A DNA stretch of 14,806 nucleotides from Thermoplasmata archaeon (GCA_021850505.1 JAJZLW010000028.1:1-14806); one strand, 5' to 3'; numbered from the stretch's first letter, positions 5,687 through 14,074 are shown. Made by a program: numbers and translations. Notes: generated by a model from the sequence alone, not told the origin.

Positions 5687-6469
5687 ATGATCAAGGCGGT
5701 CGCCTTTGTTCCAAATACGCCAACGCTGATTGGTGATCTCGGTGTTCGGCACACAGCGACCATTTCCGCTCTGGAATCGTTTGGAAATGAAATTTCAGGG
5801 AAGATAGATGCCGCAGTAATCATGACACCTCATTTCTATACATCTGGTTCTTTTGGAATTGTTTCAGCACCAAGATTAAAGCAGATATATGATTTCTATG
5901 GCTTTCCACGAAATTTTTATGAAGTGAAATACGAACCACCAGGCGATCCGGAGCTCGCGGAACGGGTAATAGATCTTGGAATAAGGAATGGCATCAGGAT
6001 TGGATCGGTTGGAAACTGGGGTCTCGATCACGGCGCATGGTCCCCCCTTTTCCACATATTTAGGGATGCGAATGTTCCAGTCGTTCCAGTATCTGTATGC
6101 CCAGACCTAGGAATTGATGCACACATCTCCCTTGGTAAATTGATACGGTCTCCATCCATAAAAAAGAGTTTATGCATACTTGCAAGTGGATCGATAATCC
6201 ACAGGCTTGATTTGTTTCAGTCTGGAAATCACCAAACACCACCTGCTGCGATTGAATATCTGGATCTCTGCATCTCCTCCTTCAAAGAGGGGAACTGGGA
6301 CAAGATCCGGAACGCCAGCCGTGATCTATTTCATGCTGCTGCTCCAGAAGGCGATAACCTTCAACTAGGCTTCATAGAGGGTTTAGCAGGCGAAAATTAT
6401 AACGCAAGGATACTTGCAAACGAGATTGAATTCAACGCTGCTTCACTTACTACGGTCGTATTTGAGTGA
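5687..6469 (+). CDS. LigB-type class III extradiol dioxygenase-like protein
   Basis: The product has 260 residues from the ATG at 5687. The longer frame from ATG 5657 would add ten. The shorter start fits the promoter spacing and begins directly at the first beta strand (MIKAVAFVPNTPTLIG). The fold markers of the LigB/DODA family are clear: MTPHF (H49), YEVKYEPPGDPELAERV, GNWGLDHGAWSPL (H115), and a later SIIHRL (H172). Active members cleave catechol-type rings with non-heme Fe(II). The expected first ligand in PHTP/GHGSP is asparagine here (PNTP), so catalysis may be altered or lost. Related archaeal proteins have no proven substrate. It is transcribed alone, with T-rich sequence after the stop. 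Confidence 0.82.
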   Translation: MIKAVAFVPNTPTLIGDLGVRHTATISALESFGNEISGKIDAAVIMTPHFYTSGSFGIVSAPRLKQIYDFYGFPRNFYEVKYEPPGDPELAERVIDLGIRNGIRIGSVGNWGLDHGAWSPLFHIFRDANVPVVPVSVCPDLGIDAHISLGKLIRSPSIKKSLCILASGSIIHRLDLFQSGNHQTPPAAIEYLDLCISSFKEGNWDKIRNASRDLFHAAAPEGDNLQLGFIEGLAGENYNARILANEIEFNAASLTTVVFE

Positions 6470-6482
6470 ATTTACGATATAT

Positions 6483-6501
6483 ATTTTTATAGACTTTATT
6501 T
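6483..6501 (+). terminator. T-rich end of the LigB-type gene
   Basis: The runs ATTTTTATAG and ACTTTATTTC begin 14 nt after the stop codon. No strong stem is visible; it is assigned by T-richness and position. Confidence 0.35.
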
Positions 6502-6651
6502 CCTAACTGAATTTTATTGAATTTCTAATATATCTGCTCAATGTCTTTTCCCATCCTTTTAAAATAGGTTTTAACTCAAGTACATTCGTCCTATCTCTTC
6601 ACACTCACTTCACTAATGTAGGGGGTTCTCACCTTTGCTCTGTTTTTGCCC

Positions 6652-6930
6652 TCATCCTTCACAATCCGAACGGTTTTGTGTGGGCACAATATCAAATCTT
6701 GAGGTCTTGCCGCTCCTGAAAGTAGCTTGTGTATGGGTATCGGTGCTTCTCTTGCTCGCATCACTGGCTGCAAACAATTGAGATAGGTCTTCTAATCCAT
6801 TCAGTGCTCAAACGGCTGAACTGCAGGCCTCCACCTAAAGTTGAAGGCAATACTGATCAATCACTGCATGGGTATTCTCGGGGGTCAACATAGATGCCTT
6901 TTCAGTGGTTAACAAATTCCAGATTTGTTT
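6652..6930 (-). pseudogene. Decayed IS4/Tn5-type transposase, C-terminal remnant
   Basis: One minus-strand frame, interrupted by at least two internal stops, reads WNLLTTEKASMLTPENTHAV, then IDQYCLQL, stop, VEACSSAV, stop, ALNGLEDLSQLFAASDASKRS. This follows the third catalytic block of IS4-superfamily transposases: a W-x-L-L-T-T-E strand, then the Y-(2)-R-(3)-E-(6)-K signature. Y and E are kept at the right spacing, R is Q and K is a stop, and an LxxLEDL-like helix follows. The N-terminal two-thirds and the terminal repeats are absent or unrecognisable. The rest of the 562-bp gap (6470-7031) holds the T-rich end of the LigB gene and no other convincing coding region. The remnant is richer in GC than its surroundings. 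Confidence 0.5.
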
Positions 6931-7031
6931 TTTCCATGAAGATCAAAGATTTCTTGCTCGAAAAGCAGTAAAGGAATGACAGATCAAAATTCATCTGTGC
7001 ATTAAGATGTGATGGATTATGAACAAATAGA

Positions 7032-7628
7032 CTAATATTTGACCATGCCAAAATTTTCCAAAATGCATCTGGTACCGGCTTCAAACATCTCAGAAGCTTC
7101 CTTTTCACTTAAGCCCTGCATCATGCTCATCATTATGCCATTGTGCAGGGCGATGAGAGTCAGGGAGAGTTTTCTGGGGGCAGCTTCCTTTGAAACCAAA
7201 CCCTTACGTTTAAGATCATCAATTCTACTGGAAATAGTCTTAACGTAACTTTCATAGCTCTCTATTAATATTTTTCTCACCCTCTGATTTTTATTGATTT
7301 CCCCAAGCGCAAAAATCCAGTGAAATCTCAAGTGTTCAGGCAATTCCAATTCTGAACTGAAGAAACTTTTTGCGCCCTCAAGAATATCCGCAGATACTAG
7401 TTTGTTAAGACTGTCTTCCAACAGTCTCAAATTCTTCTTGCACACCTCGTAAAGCAGTTCTTCCTTGTTTTTGAAATACAGATAAAGTGTACCTTTTGTT
7501 ACACCTATTTCCCTGGCAATATCCTCCATGCTGGTTTCCTGGTATCCGAGTTTGAAAAACAGCCTGGAAGCCGATTCCATGATTGTATCCATCGCCTGCT
7601 TCCTGTAACCTTTGACTACCTTGGGCAT
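7032..7628 (-). CDS. TetR/AcrR-family transcriptional regulator
   Basis: The 198-residue product has the TetR N-terminal DNA-binding domain. MESASRLFFKLGYQETSMED leads into a helix-turn-helix at about residues 32-51 (TSMEDIAREIGVTKGTLYLY), followed by FKNKEELLYEV. The C-terminal 130 residues are a helical ligand and dimer domain with a methionine-rich patch (IMMSMMQG). A longer frame starts at 7661. The ATG at 7628 is preferred because TTTAATAG (minus, 7646-7654) sits about 22 nt ahead and MPKVVKGYRK is a typical TetR N-terminus. It is divergent from the SDR gene at 7708, and repeats in the shared promoter suggest it controls that gene and itself. The ligand is unknown. Confidence 0.92.
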   Translation of the reverse strand: MPKVVKGYRKQAMDTIMESASRLFFKLGYQETSMEDIAREIGVTKGTLYLYFKNKEELLYEVCKKNLRLLEDSLNKLVSADILEGAKSFFSSELELPEHLRFHWIFALGEINKNQRVRKILIESYESYVKTISSRIDDLKRKGLVSKEAAPRKLSLTLIALHNGIMMSMMQGLSEKEASEMFEAGTRCILENFGMVKY

Positions 7629-7677
7629 AATTGTAATATCACCGACTATTAAAGAATTCATGTAGGAAAGATTTAAT

Positions 7678-7698
7678 ACTGACCAGTTATTCAGTTAT
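7678..7698. promoter_or_regulatory. Candidate TetR operator in the divergent promoter
   Basis: ACTGACCAGT (7678-7687) is a palindrome with 4-bp arms. It overlaps the first of two direct repeats of CAGTTAT (7684-7690 and 7692-7698, 8-bp phase). They lie between a TATA-like GATTTAATAC (7670-7679) and the ATG at 7708, so a bound protein would block transcription of the SDR gene. Confidence 0.4.
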
Positions 7699-7707
7699 CT
7701 GACTATA

Positions 7708-8679
7708 ATGTTATTAACAGATAAAACGAACATGGATGGGACACACGTTGTCTTCGGCGCCACAGGAGCATATGGGTACTCAGTGGTAAGAAAGCTCGTT
7801 GAAAAGAGGTGTACAGTCAGAGCAATAGTAAGAGATGAAAGAAAAGCAGCTGACCTTTACACTGGAAAAGTTGAAGTGGAGTTAGCTGATGTGATGAATG
7901 AGGATGACGTCTCCAGAGTATGTAAGGATGCGTCAGTCATATACTTAGGTCACAATTTTCCTTACGTTTATTGGAAAAAATATTACATGAGATCTATTCT
8001 CAATATTCTAAAGGGCTGTGAAGGATCGAGGCCATTGATCGTGTTTCCAGGAAACGTTTATGGCTATGGCAGGTTCCAATACCTTCCTGTTGATGAATCC
8101 CATTTGCTAAATGCAAGATCTGAGAAAGGTATGATAAGAAACGAAATCGAGGCTGTCCTGTGGGATTATCATTTGAAAGGAAGGCTAAACGTGATTGTTC
8201 CAAGGTTTGCTGATTTCTATGGTCCAAACGTAGTAAATGAATTATATGGGGCTATTTTTCGAAATGCTATCAAAGATAAGACTGTGATATGGCCCATGAA
8301 CGCTGATGTAGAACATAATTTCACCTATATTGATGATGCAGCTGAGGCAACACTGCTAATGGTACAAGATCCAGGCACATACGGAAAGGTATTTCATGTG
8401 GCAGGGCCTAGCATAACGGCGAGAAAGTTCATAGAAGAAATATTTAATTCTGCCGGAGGCAGGGCACGAATAAAAGTGCTTTCTAGAAAGTTTATTAGAG
8501 CGTTGGGACTTTTTAATTCAAATGCCCGTGAACTTACTGAGCTTCTTTATGAATATGAAGATCCATATGCTCTCGACGATTCAAAATTACTGAAAACATT
8601 CCCCAATTTCTCGTATACTCCTTTCAAAATCGGTATTAGAAGAACTATTGATTGGTTCAAAAACAATCTGGCAGCTTGA
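7708..8679 (+). CDS. NAD(P)-dependent epimerase/dehydratase-like SDR
   Basis: This 323-residue atypical or extended short-chain dehydrogenase has a Rossmann fold beginning with the dinucleotide motif GATGAYG (residues 17-23), an acidic-basic strand end (VRDERK), LADVMNEDDV, and a C-terminal part typical of sugar or isoprenoid epimerases (NFTYIDDAAEATLLMV). The segment FPGNVYGYG (113-121) is the usual start of the active-site region. The classical YxxxK is replaced by K140-G-M-I-R144, as in a subset of this family, so the reaction is uncertain. An internal ATG at 7732 (residue 9), with TATAAT just ahead, is an alternative start. The divergent TetR gene probably regulates it. Confidence 0.85.
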   Translation: MLLTDKTNMDGTHVVFGATGAYGYSVVRKLVEKRCTVRAIVRDERKAADLYTGKVEVELADVMNEDDVSRVCKDASVIYLGHNFPYVYWKKYYMRSILNILKGCEGSRPLIVFPGNVYGYGRFQYLPVDESHLLNARSEKGMIRNEIEAVLWDYHLKGRLNVIVPRFADFYGPNVVNELYGAIFRNAIKDKTVIWPMNADVEHNFTYIDDAAEATLLMVQDPGTYGKVFHVAGPSITARKFIEEIFNSAGGRARIKVLSRKFIRALGLFNSNARELTELLYEYEDPYALDDSKLLKTFPNFSYTPFKIGIRRTIDWFKNNLAA

Positions 8680-8858
8680 TAGTGAGCATTGGAAGAAATC
8701 TAAGCATGGTGTCCAGTCTCTGCGAATTTAATTGGGAAGTGCTCTAATACCAATTGTTTGTATATCAAAACAGAATGGTTTGTACTTAGAAAAAATAGAT
8801 CCGCAAGGGTATGGTTAATATTTTAAGTGAACAACTTTGATGCACATGAACAATAAAG

Positions 8859-8884
8859 TTCAGCATCAGCTGAAATTTTCTTTA
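8859..8884. terminator. Hairpin terminator between convergent genes
   Basis: TTCAGC and GCTGAA form a perfect 6-bp stem with the loop ATCA. On the plus strand ATTTTCTTT follows. On the minus strand the stem is followed by CTTTATTG. It could serve the SDR gene (end 8679) and the opposite CMD gene (end 8888). The 208-bp gap holds nothing else recognisable. Confidence 0.5.
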
Positions 8885-8887
8885 AAT

Positions 8888-9460
8888 TCAGAGGTCTCCT
8901 TTCCTTGTGAAAATCATGGCTGGAATCATTACCCACATTGCCGCAAAAGCAAAGAAAGCCTCAAAAATTCTGCTACTGTTCTCCGCAGGGTCTCCTCTAA
9001 TCCTGCTGATAACAGCATCCCATGTGTTGCCTGCGAGATTGCCGAAATATATTAGCCGGATAAAAACAAGAATGTGGGATGCGGTTTCCTCTCCATAGAA
9101 CTCCACGAGTTTCTGTGTTATTTCCGGTTCAGGGTTCCGGTCAGTTTCAGCATAATGTTGAGCATAAATAAGTGCTGGGGCTTCTTCAGGGGAAGCATGG
9201 GAATGGAACTGTAGATTTACAAGCTCGGATAGTTCCTCTTTGCTGATTCCATTAGAGAGGGCCTGCTTTCCATGAAACCACTGGCAGTAAACACAACCGT
9301 TTACTGCTGTTATCACGGTCATGATTTTTTCGGCAAATTTCCTGGAGACAGACCTGCTTCTCACTGCTCCTAAGATTTCTGGAAGGTGGCTTGCTAAGTA
9401 AAGAACATCCTTTGCAAAGAGGGATGGCGTATAGATCCTCTTCCCGAAATTATTATTCAT
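8888..9460 (-). CDS. Carboxymuconolactone decarboxylase family (AhpD-like) protein
   Basis: The 190-residue product matches the CMD/AhpD fold: an all-helical protein with the motif NGCVYCQWFHG giving C56-x-x-C59-x-x-x-H63. That motif is the redox-active site of AhpD-type alkylhydroperoxidase partners, and a helix-rich C-terminal part follows. Such proteins reduce disulfides or peroxides, or act as peroxidase adaptors. The C-terminal 20 residues are unusually hydrophobic (AFFAFAAMWVMIPAMIF) and could be a membrane contact or a buried helix. The ATG at 9460 is preferred over GTG 9469 and TTG 9466 because CTTTTAAG (minus, 9487-9495) is about 27 nt ahead. It converges on the SDR gene and has no operon partner. 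Confidence 0.85.
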   Translation of the reverse strand: MNNNFGKRIYTPSLFAKDVLYLASHLPEILGAVRSRSVSRKFAEKIMTVITAVNGCVYCQWFHGKQALSNGISKEELSELVNLQFHSHASPEEAPALIYAQHYAETDRNPEPEITQKLVEFYGEETASHILVFIRLIYFGNLAGNTWDAVISRIRGDPAENSSRIFEAFFAFAAMWVMIPAMIFTRKGDL

Positions 9461-9629
9461 TTCCAACACTCTTTAGTCTTTGATGGCTTAAAAGGAATAT
9501 ACCGTCCTGAGACGGGCATAATTTTGCAAATTTTCAAGTTTTAAATTGCTTGGTTCTGGTATTGAGAGTTTGTTTTTCTGGAGTCAATTTTGTATTTGAA
9601 CGCCCTAATACGTATGATTCAGAATGTTC

Positions 9630-9948
9630 AATTCTCTCTCTTGATGAATCAAAGGAACAGAAGTCAAAGATAGCAATCTTGGAAGCTATATAGATAGATA
9701 CAGACCACATATGATCTTATTCATCGTAAACAGGATCAATACAATAGGCTGAGTATTGGAATTGTATCGCAGTTTAGAGCTGCCGGTCTCACAAATAAGC
9801 TGTCGGTGAAGGATGTGCTGTTGAAATCATCGAAGGTTTACAAAAAGCTAGGGGTAAGAAAGAAAAAATGAGTGAGATACCTTCAAGCATTGAAAAGATG
9901 GGCAGATTGCTCGGAAGCAATATATTCCCTAAAAGGTTGCGGAGTTAA
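9630..9948 (+). pseudogene. Decayed transposase C-terminus (IS4/IS1634-like)
   Basis: Two frames together give the tail of a DDE transposase. The frame ending at TGA 9869-9871 reads FRAAGLTNKLSVKDVLLKSS and then KVYKKLGVRKKK. Directly after, in another frame from 9868 to the TAA at 9946-9948, comes MSEIPSSIEKMGRLLGSNIF and a short tail. The S-V-x-D-V-L-L-x-x-S-K-V-Y-K helix followed by an E-I-P-x-x-I/V-x-K-M-x-x-L-L-G end is the usual order in these transposases. The break is at an oligo-A run (AGAAAGAAAAAATG). Upstream pieces around 9640-9750 fall in further frames. No N-terminal catalytic part or terminal repeats were found. The remaining parts of the 9461-10075 gap show no gene. Confidence 0.45.
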
Positions 9949-10075
9949 GGTTTAAAATTACAATTTGACAGGCAAGGTTTGCATAGGCACAGTCAAAAAT
10001 TTGGGTTAACCAGAGTGGCACAAATTAAAAATTTCACGTACCATTCAGTTTAAGCAAGGTATAAACTATTCTCCA

Positions 10076-13000
10076 CTAAATGGGAACAAGAATGTTAGTG
10101 AGAGCAAGGAATCCTGCTGGGATTGGTTTGTCAAGTTTCCATACAATATTCATTGGCCTGCTTCCTGTATGACTAAGATAATTCGCTGTTCCAAGAAAAG
10201 TGTATGGGGAAGCGCCTGCTAAATCCTCACGGTTTTCGCGTACAAATAGTACTACCTTACTGCCGTTTCGTATATGATTAATATATCTTTGACCTGTTAC
10301 TGAATCTTCGGAAGTAGTGCTCTGACTTTGCCAGTGAAAAAGTAAGTCACTAATGGAGTAGTCTTTATACATAGTCGACGGAGAGTAGTTTTCTTCGGAT
10401 TTATTAAGTGTTATAAACAAAACGTCGACCTTCTTCTTGGGTATATATTTAACCCCTTCTCTTACGTTTCCAGGCGTCAGGTAATCAAATGCAACTAGGA
10501 TCTGGTCCCTAGTATATCTGCTGTGCAGGTAAAGCGGAGACTCAAATCCCAAATCTACTGGTTCTTCAACAAAGTCAATCTTTATGAGATTGTATCTTAT
10601 TAGTTCAATTAACTCCTTGAACATTATCCTGTTTTCGCTCAATTTTAGCAAACTTTCTTTCAAATCTTTGAACCCAGACTTTTCCAGTGATTTCTGCCAT
10701 ATAGTAAAGTGAAACATCATAAGCATCCTTGATTCTTGCTCCGTGAGTTTTTTCAGATCCAATAAATCCAAATTATTAAGTACATTCAAAAGGAACTCAA
10801 TCCATTTTCTGGAATTTATTGAGCAGATTCTCGAAAATGCCACTGTAAATATCTTCTCCAACGGTTCGCTAAAATCACCGATTATTCCTGCTCTAGCTTT
10901 AAGACGTGAAAAACTGTATCTTCTGTAAATTTCACGAACATCCATATGGTAATATCCAATAAAGTTTATGAGTGATAGTTCTAGTAATGTGTCTTGTTGG
11001 AACGACGAAATTCTTGAAACCAGGCCAGATAGTGTTCCAATTGAGTCTTTGATGTTCTCAAGTATAAATTCAGTTGCCTTACGCTCAAGTTGAATATAAC
11101 AACCTGTAGGAACATCAGGAAAACCTCTTTTTATCTCATCAATAATGCCCCTACTAGTCTTGCTCAGTAGCGCTTTGAACTTTGACTCAAAATCATACTT
11201 ACTATTCGCCTGACCCACAAAATCCAGCACTGTTAAGCAATCCTTGTCATCAGTAATTCTAAGACCTCGACCAAGTTGTTGTAAGAAAACGGTGAGGCTT
11301 TCAGTTGGTCTCAGGAACAATATAGTATTTATCTCTGGAATGTCCACCCCCTCATTGTACAGGTCAACAACGAAAATGAACTTGATTTTTCCAGAGACGA
11401 GTTCTTCTTTTGCAGTTAATCTTTCTTTATCAGCAGAATCTGCAGTGAGGTAGAGTGAAGTAATACCTGCATCATTGAATTGCTTAGCCATGAATGCAGC
11501 GTGGGCTCGAGACACACAAAACGCAAGTCCTTTGACATTTCTAATATCAGCGACATATTTCATTACGGAGTCAATTATTAGCGTCGCTCTTCTCACCCCC
11601 CATTCCTGTTCGTCTGTGAAGATATTCTCTATTTCAGTAATATCATATCCTCCTCTTGCCCATTTTAAGTTTCGAAGGCTCACCGGATCAGTTATGACAA
11701 AATACTGAAAAGTGCTAAGAAGTTTTCTATCAATAGCTTCTGGCAACCTTATTTCTGCTGATATACGGTTCCCAAAATAATGAAGTATGTCTTTCCCGTC
11801 CATTCTTTCAGGAGTTGCTGTAAGCCCAATTAAAATCTTTGGGCAATAATAGTTAAGTAGTTTCTGGTAGCTCTCTGAGGCAGCATGATGAAACTCATCT
11901 ATTACAATATAATCATAATAGTATGGATCAGTCTGGTTATACAATTCCTGTGAATTGAACGATTGGATACTTACGAAAAGATGATCCAAACTGGATGGTT
12001 TGGAACTACCCACCATTAGATCCCCAAAGTTGTAATCTCTTAAAATTCCCCGAAAACATTCTAAACTCTGCCTAAGAATTTCTTCTCTGTGCGCGACAAA
12101 AAGAAGCCTTTTCCTGTTATTTCCATATTCACTGCAAAATCTTTTATAATCAAATGCTGAAATCACAGTCTTACCGGTACCGGTTGCCGCTACCACTAAA
12201 TTAGTGTAGTTATTATGAACAATGCGTTCTGCGTGGAGCTTTTCTAAAATTTCTATCTGATATTTATATGGGTGAATCTCGAAAAGAAAAGTTGCAGGAG
12301 CTACGGATCCCATGTTTAATTCAGAATCTATTGCTTTAATGAATCTAGATTTGTCCTTCGGTGTGTAGAGTTCAAAGTCTCTTGAGTTCCAATAAGTCTC
12401 AAAGGTTGCATTGATTTTTTGCATAGTGCTTTTAAGGTCCCTTTCTGTAACCTTTACATTCCATTCAAGTCCACCCAATACTGCTGCATTTGAAAGATTT
12501 GAAGAACCTACATACGCAGTTGAAAACCCGCTTTCCCTATTAAAGATATAGGTTTTGGCATGAAGCCTAGTTCTCTTCGTATCGTATGAAATTCTGATCT
12601 GGGTGTTTGGAAGAGAACTGATCTCTTCCACAGCTTTTACGTCGGTCGCTCCCATGTATGAGGTCGTTATAACCCGCAATTTTCCGCCATTGTTTGTAAA
12701 CTTCTTTAAGTCATCAATTATGAGACGAAGACCACTCCACTTGATAAATGACACTAGCATATCTACAGTGTCGCAGGATTGTATCTCTCTTTTCAGTTCT
12801 GAATAAAGGCTTGGTTCACCCAGCGATCCAGTAAAAAGAGAGCTTTGTGAAATTGAAGATTCCGGTCTTATCATATGATTTTCTTCTTGTATACCGTTAG
12901 TTACTGAGGCTTTATTTTTAACAGACAGTAACTTTTCACCGGGATTATGAATAAAGAACGAATCCAATTCAAGTCCATTCTTACGAATGTTTAACGATTC

Positions 13001-13222
13001 AAGGGAGGCGTTTAGAGCAGAAACAAGATCGTTAATACTCGCACCTTTTTCCCTTAATGTATCAAAGTAATTTTCTGCAATGTTGGCGATATACTGTGAT
13101 AGCATTTTCGACGCTTCTTCAGTATCAAGTCTTTTCTTAGTTATCACTTTATCATTTTGGGCTTCAATTTCGCTATGGATTATCTGGTTTATCACCTGTT
13201 CATAGATTCCAGGTTTCAGCAT
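10076..13222 (-). CDS. PLD nuclease / SF2 helicase / DUF3427 fusion, predicted defence protein
   Basis: The 1048-residue protein has three recognisable parts. A phospholipase-D-type HKD nuclease spans about residues 135-280, with H221-A-K223 and GSSNLSNAAV at 239-248. A single HxK suggests it acts as a dimer. An SF2 helicase spans about 315-690: Walker A AATGTGKT (345-352), a D442-E-F-H box, TATPER (468-473), and motif VI QQLGRGLR (648-655). The last 350 residues match DUF3427, ending in YSPSTMYKDYSISDLLFHWQ, GQRYINH and SRPMNIVWKL. Proteins of this architecture occur in defence islands and are thought to cut or unwind foreign nucleic acid; the mechanism is unproven. The ATG at 13222 has TTAATATG (13244-13251) at leaderless distance. 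The gene stands alone, beside a transposase remnant and VapBC. Confidence 0.9.
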   Translation of the reverse strand: MLKPGIYEQVINQIIHSEIEAQNDKVITKKRLDTEEASKMLSQYIANIAENYFDTLREKGASINDLVSALNASLESLNIRKNGLELDSFFIHNPGEKLLSVKNKASVTNGIQEENHMIRPESSISQSSLFTGSLGEPSLYSELKREIQSCDTVDMLVSFIKWSGLRLIIDDLKKFTNNGGKLRVITTSYMGATDVKAVEEISSLPNTQIRISYDTKRTRLHAKTYIFNRESGFSTAYVGSSNLSNAAVLGGLEWNVKVTERDLKSTMQKINATFETYWNSRDFELYTPKDKSRFIKAIDSELNMGSVAPATFLFEIHPYKYQIEILEKLHAERIVHNNYTNLVVAATGTGKTVISAFDYKRFCSEYGNNRKRLLFVAHREEILRQSLECFRGILRDYNFGDLMVGSSKPSSLDHLFVSIQSFNSQELYNQTDPYYYDYIVIDEFHHAASESYQKLLNYYCPKILIGLTATPERMDGKDILHYFGNRISAEIRLPEAIDRKLLSTFQYFVITDPVSLRNLKWARGGYDITEIENIFTDEQEWGVRRATLIIDSVMKYVADIRNVKGLAFCVSRAHAAFMAKQFNDAGITSLYLTADSADKERLTAKEELVSGKIKFIFVVDLYNEGVDIPEINTILFLRPTESLTVFLQQLGRGLRITDDKDCLTVLDFVGQANSKYDFESKFKALLSKTSRGIIDEIKRGFPDVPTGCYIQLERKATEFILENIKDSIGTLSGLVSRISSFQQDTLLELSLINFIGYYHMDVREIYRRYSFSRLKARAGIIGDFSEPLEKIFTVAFSRICSINSRKWIEFLLNVLNNLDLLDLKKLTEQESRMLMMFHFTIWQKSLEKSGFKDLKESLLKLSENRIMFKELIELIRYNLIKIDFVEEPVDLGFESPLYLHSRYTRDQILVAFDYLTPGNVREGVKYIPKKKVDVLFITLNKSEENYSPSTMYKDYSISDLLFHWQSQSTTSEDSVTGQRYINHIRNGSKVVLFVRENREDLAGASPYTFLGTANYLSHTGSRPMNIVWKLDKPIPAGFLALTNILVPI

Positions 13223-13861
13223 GCAATTTCAATATCATAACATCATATTAATGTGATGTATTTAGATGAATCCTAAGCGCGGTAGATAAAAGCGTTCTAA
13301 AATTAACAAGTGATATAATATATGTTCAATCCTAATTTGTTAGTTTTTTGTAATGGTAGTTTATACGTTGCCCAATCCTATTAGTATCATTTTGTTTTTC
13401 AGTCAATAGGGTATAATTGATTGAGTTTAACAATATATTTTTCATAGAATCCCTTTCTCTTATTTTTTCCATTAGAAACGCTTTCAACCATGACCAACAT
13501 GTTTAAAATTTTACTTTGAACTTTTCGTTAAATATGTTCGTTTGAGTCATACTGGTTTTTTATATACAATTCGGTTTGAAATTATGCATTTAGAAAGAAA
13601 TTTATTATTTGTATATTTAGAGGACAATGACTGACCTGCACCATCACAGAACTGGAACACCATGATAATAATATTATAGAGAAGAACAGATAAGTACATT
13701 TTTGCATGACAAGGTCACTTCCTTCAAGAGCCTAATTAGCCCAATGGACTTGTTGGAACTTGATTAAAGTTTCGAATGAATGCATTGAATAAGAGATGAT
13801 GAAACAATCTTTCCACTTTGTTTATGAAGGTTTATATAATGTTCAAACATAAACATATGTT
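13223..13861. other. AT-rich intergenic gap without a convincing gene
   Basis: About 640 bp lie between the divergent helicase and vapB genes. The stretch is markedly AT-rich with many T runs. I see promoters for both flanking genes, and a strong TATA-like TTTATATA near 13558-13565 ahead of only a 16-codon frame (ATG 13584). A 41-codon minus-strand frame (13582-13707) has a hydrophobic start but no clear promoter. No repeats, tRNA or known RNA were recognised. It may be a decayed or laterally acquired spacer, or hold an unrecognised small RNA. Confidence 0.5.
13831..13838 (+). promoter_or_regulatory. TATA box of the vapBC operon
   Basis: TTTATATA, the closest match to the archaeal consensus in this half of the window, lies 24-31 nt before the ATG at 13862. 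This indicates a leaderless antitoxin message. VapB normally represses its own promoter, but no clear palindrome is visible apart from the short repeated AAACAT units at 13845-13856. Confidence 0.6.
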
Positions 13862-14074
13862 ATGCCCAAAACTATCACAATCAAAAAGTCAGTGTACGAT
13901 GAATTAAAAGGGTTCAAGAAAGAGAATGAGAGTTTCAGTGAGCTTCTGGACAGATTGATCAAATCGCAGAGTAAGAAGGCCGTCCTTAAGTCATTAAGGG
14001 GGAGCATTGAATTTGAAAATAAGGAGAAACTCCTTAAGGAGATCGAAAAGAAAAGGTGGGAGAAGAGAAATTGA
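13862..14074 (+). CDS. vapB: VapB-type antitoxin (DUF217 family)
   Basis: The 70-residue product pairs a short N-terminal beta strand and helix (MPKTITIKKSVYDELKGFKK, then ENESFSELLDRLIK), the ribbon-helix-helix or looped-hinge-like DNA-binding start of archaeal VapB antitoxins, with a charged C-terminal helix ending EIEKKRWEKRN that would wrap the toxin. VapB neutralises VapC and represses the operon. The start ATG at 13862 has a TATA box at leaderless distance. The stop codon overlaps the probable toxin start (TTGA), so antitoxin and toxin are translationally coupled. Confidence 0.9.
   Translation: MPKTITIKKSVYDELKGFKKENESFSELLDRLIKSQSKKAVLKSLRGSIEFENKEKLLKEIEKKRWEKRN

Noticed and set aside
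6591..6773. 60-codon minus-strand frame as a gene
   Set aside because: It overlaps the decayed transposase in another frame, has no promoter or family match, and is best explained as a by-product of the remnant.
6902..7108. 68-codon minus-strand frame over the TetR gene end
   Set aside because: It overlaps the 3' end of the TetR gene in another frame and lacks any domain or promoter.
9536..9693. Open plus-strand stretch without a start (LVLVLRVCFSGVNF and on)
   Set aside because: No start codon with promoter and no family match; it may be part of the transposase debris, but the similarity is too weak to assign.
13582..13707. 41-codon minus-strand frame with a hydrophobic, lipobox-like start
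   Set aside because: No clear TATA box, weak ribosome site, very AT-rich DNA where such frames arise by chance, and no charged N-terminus.
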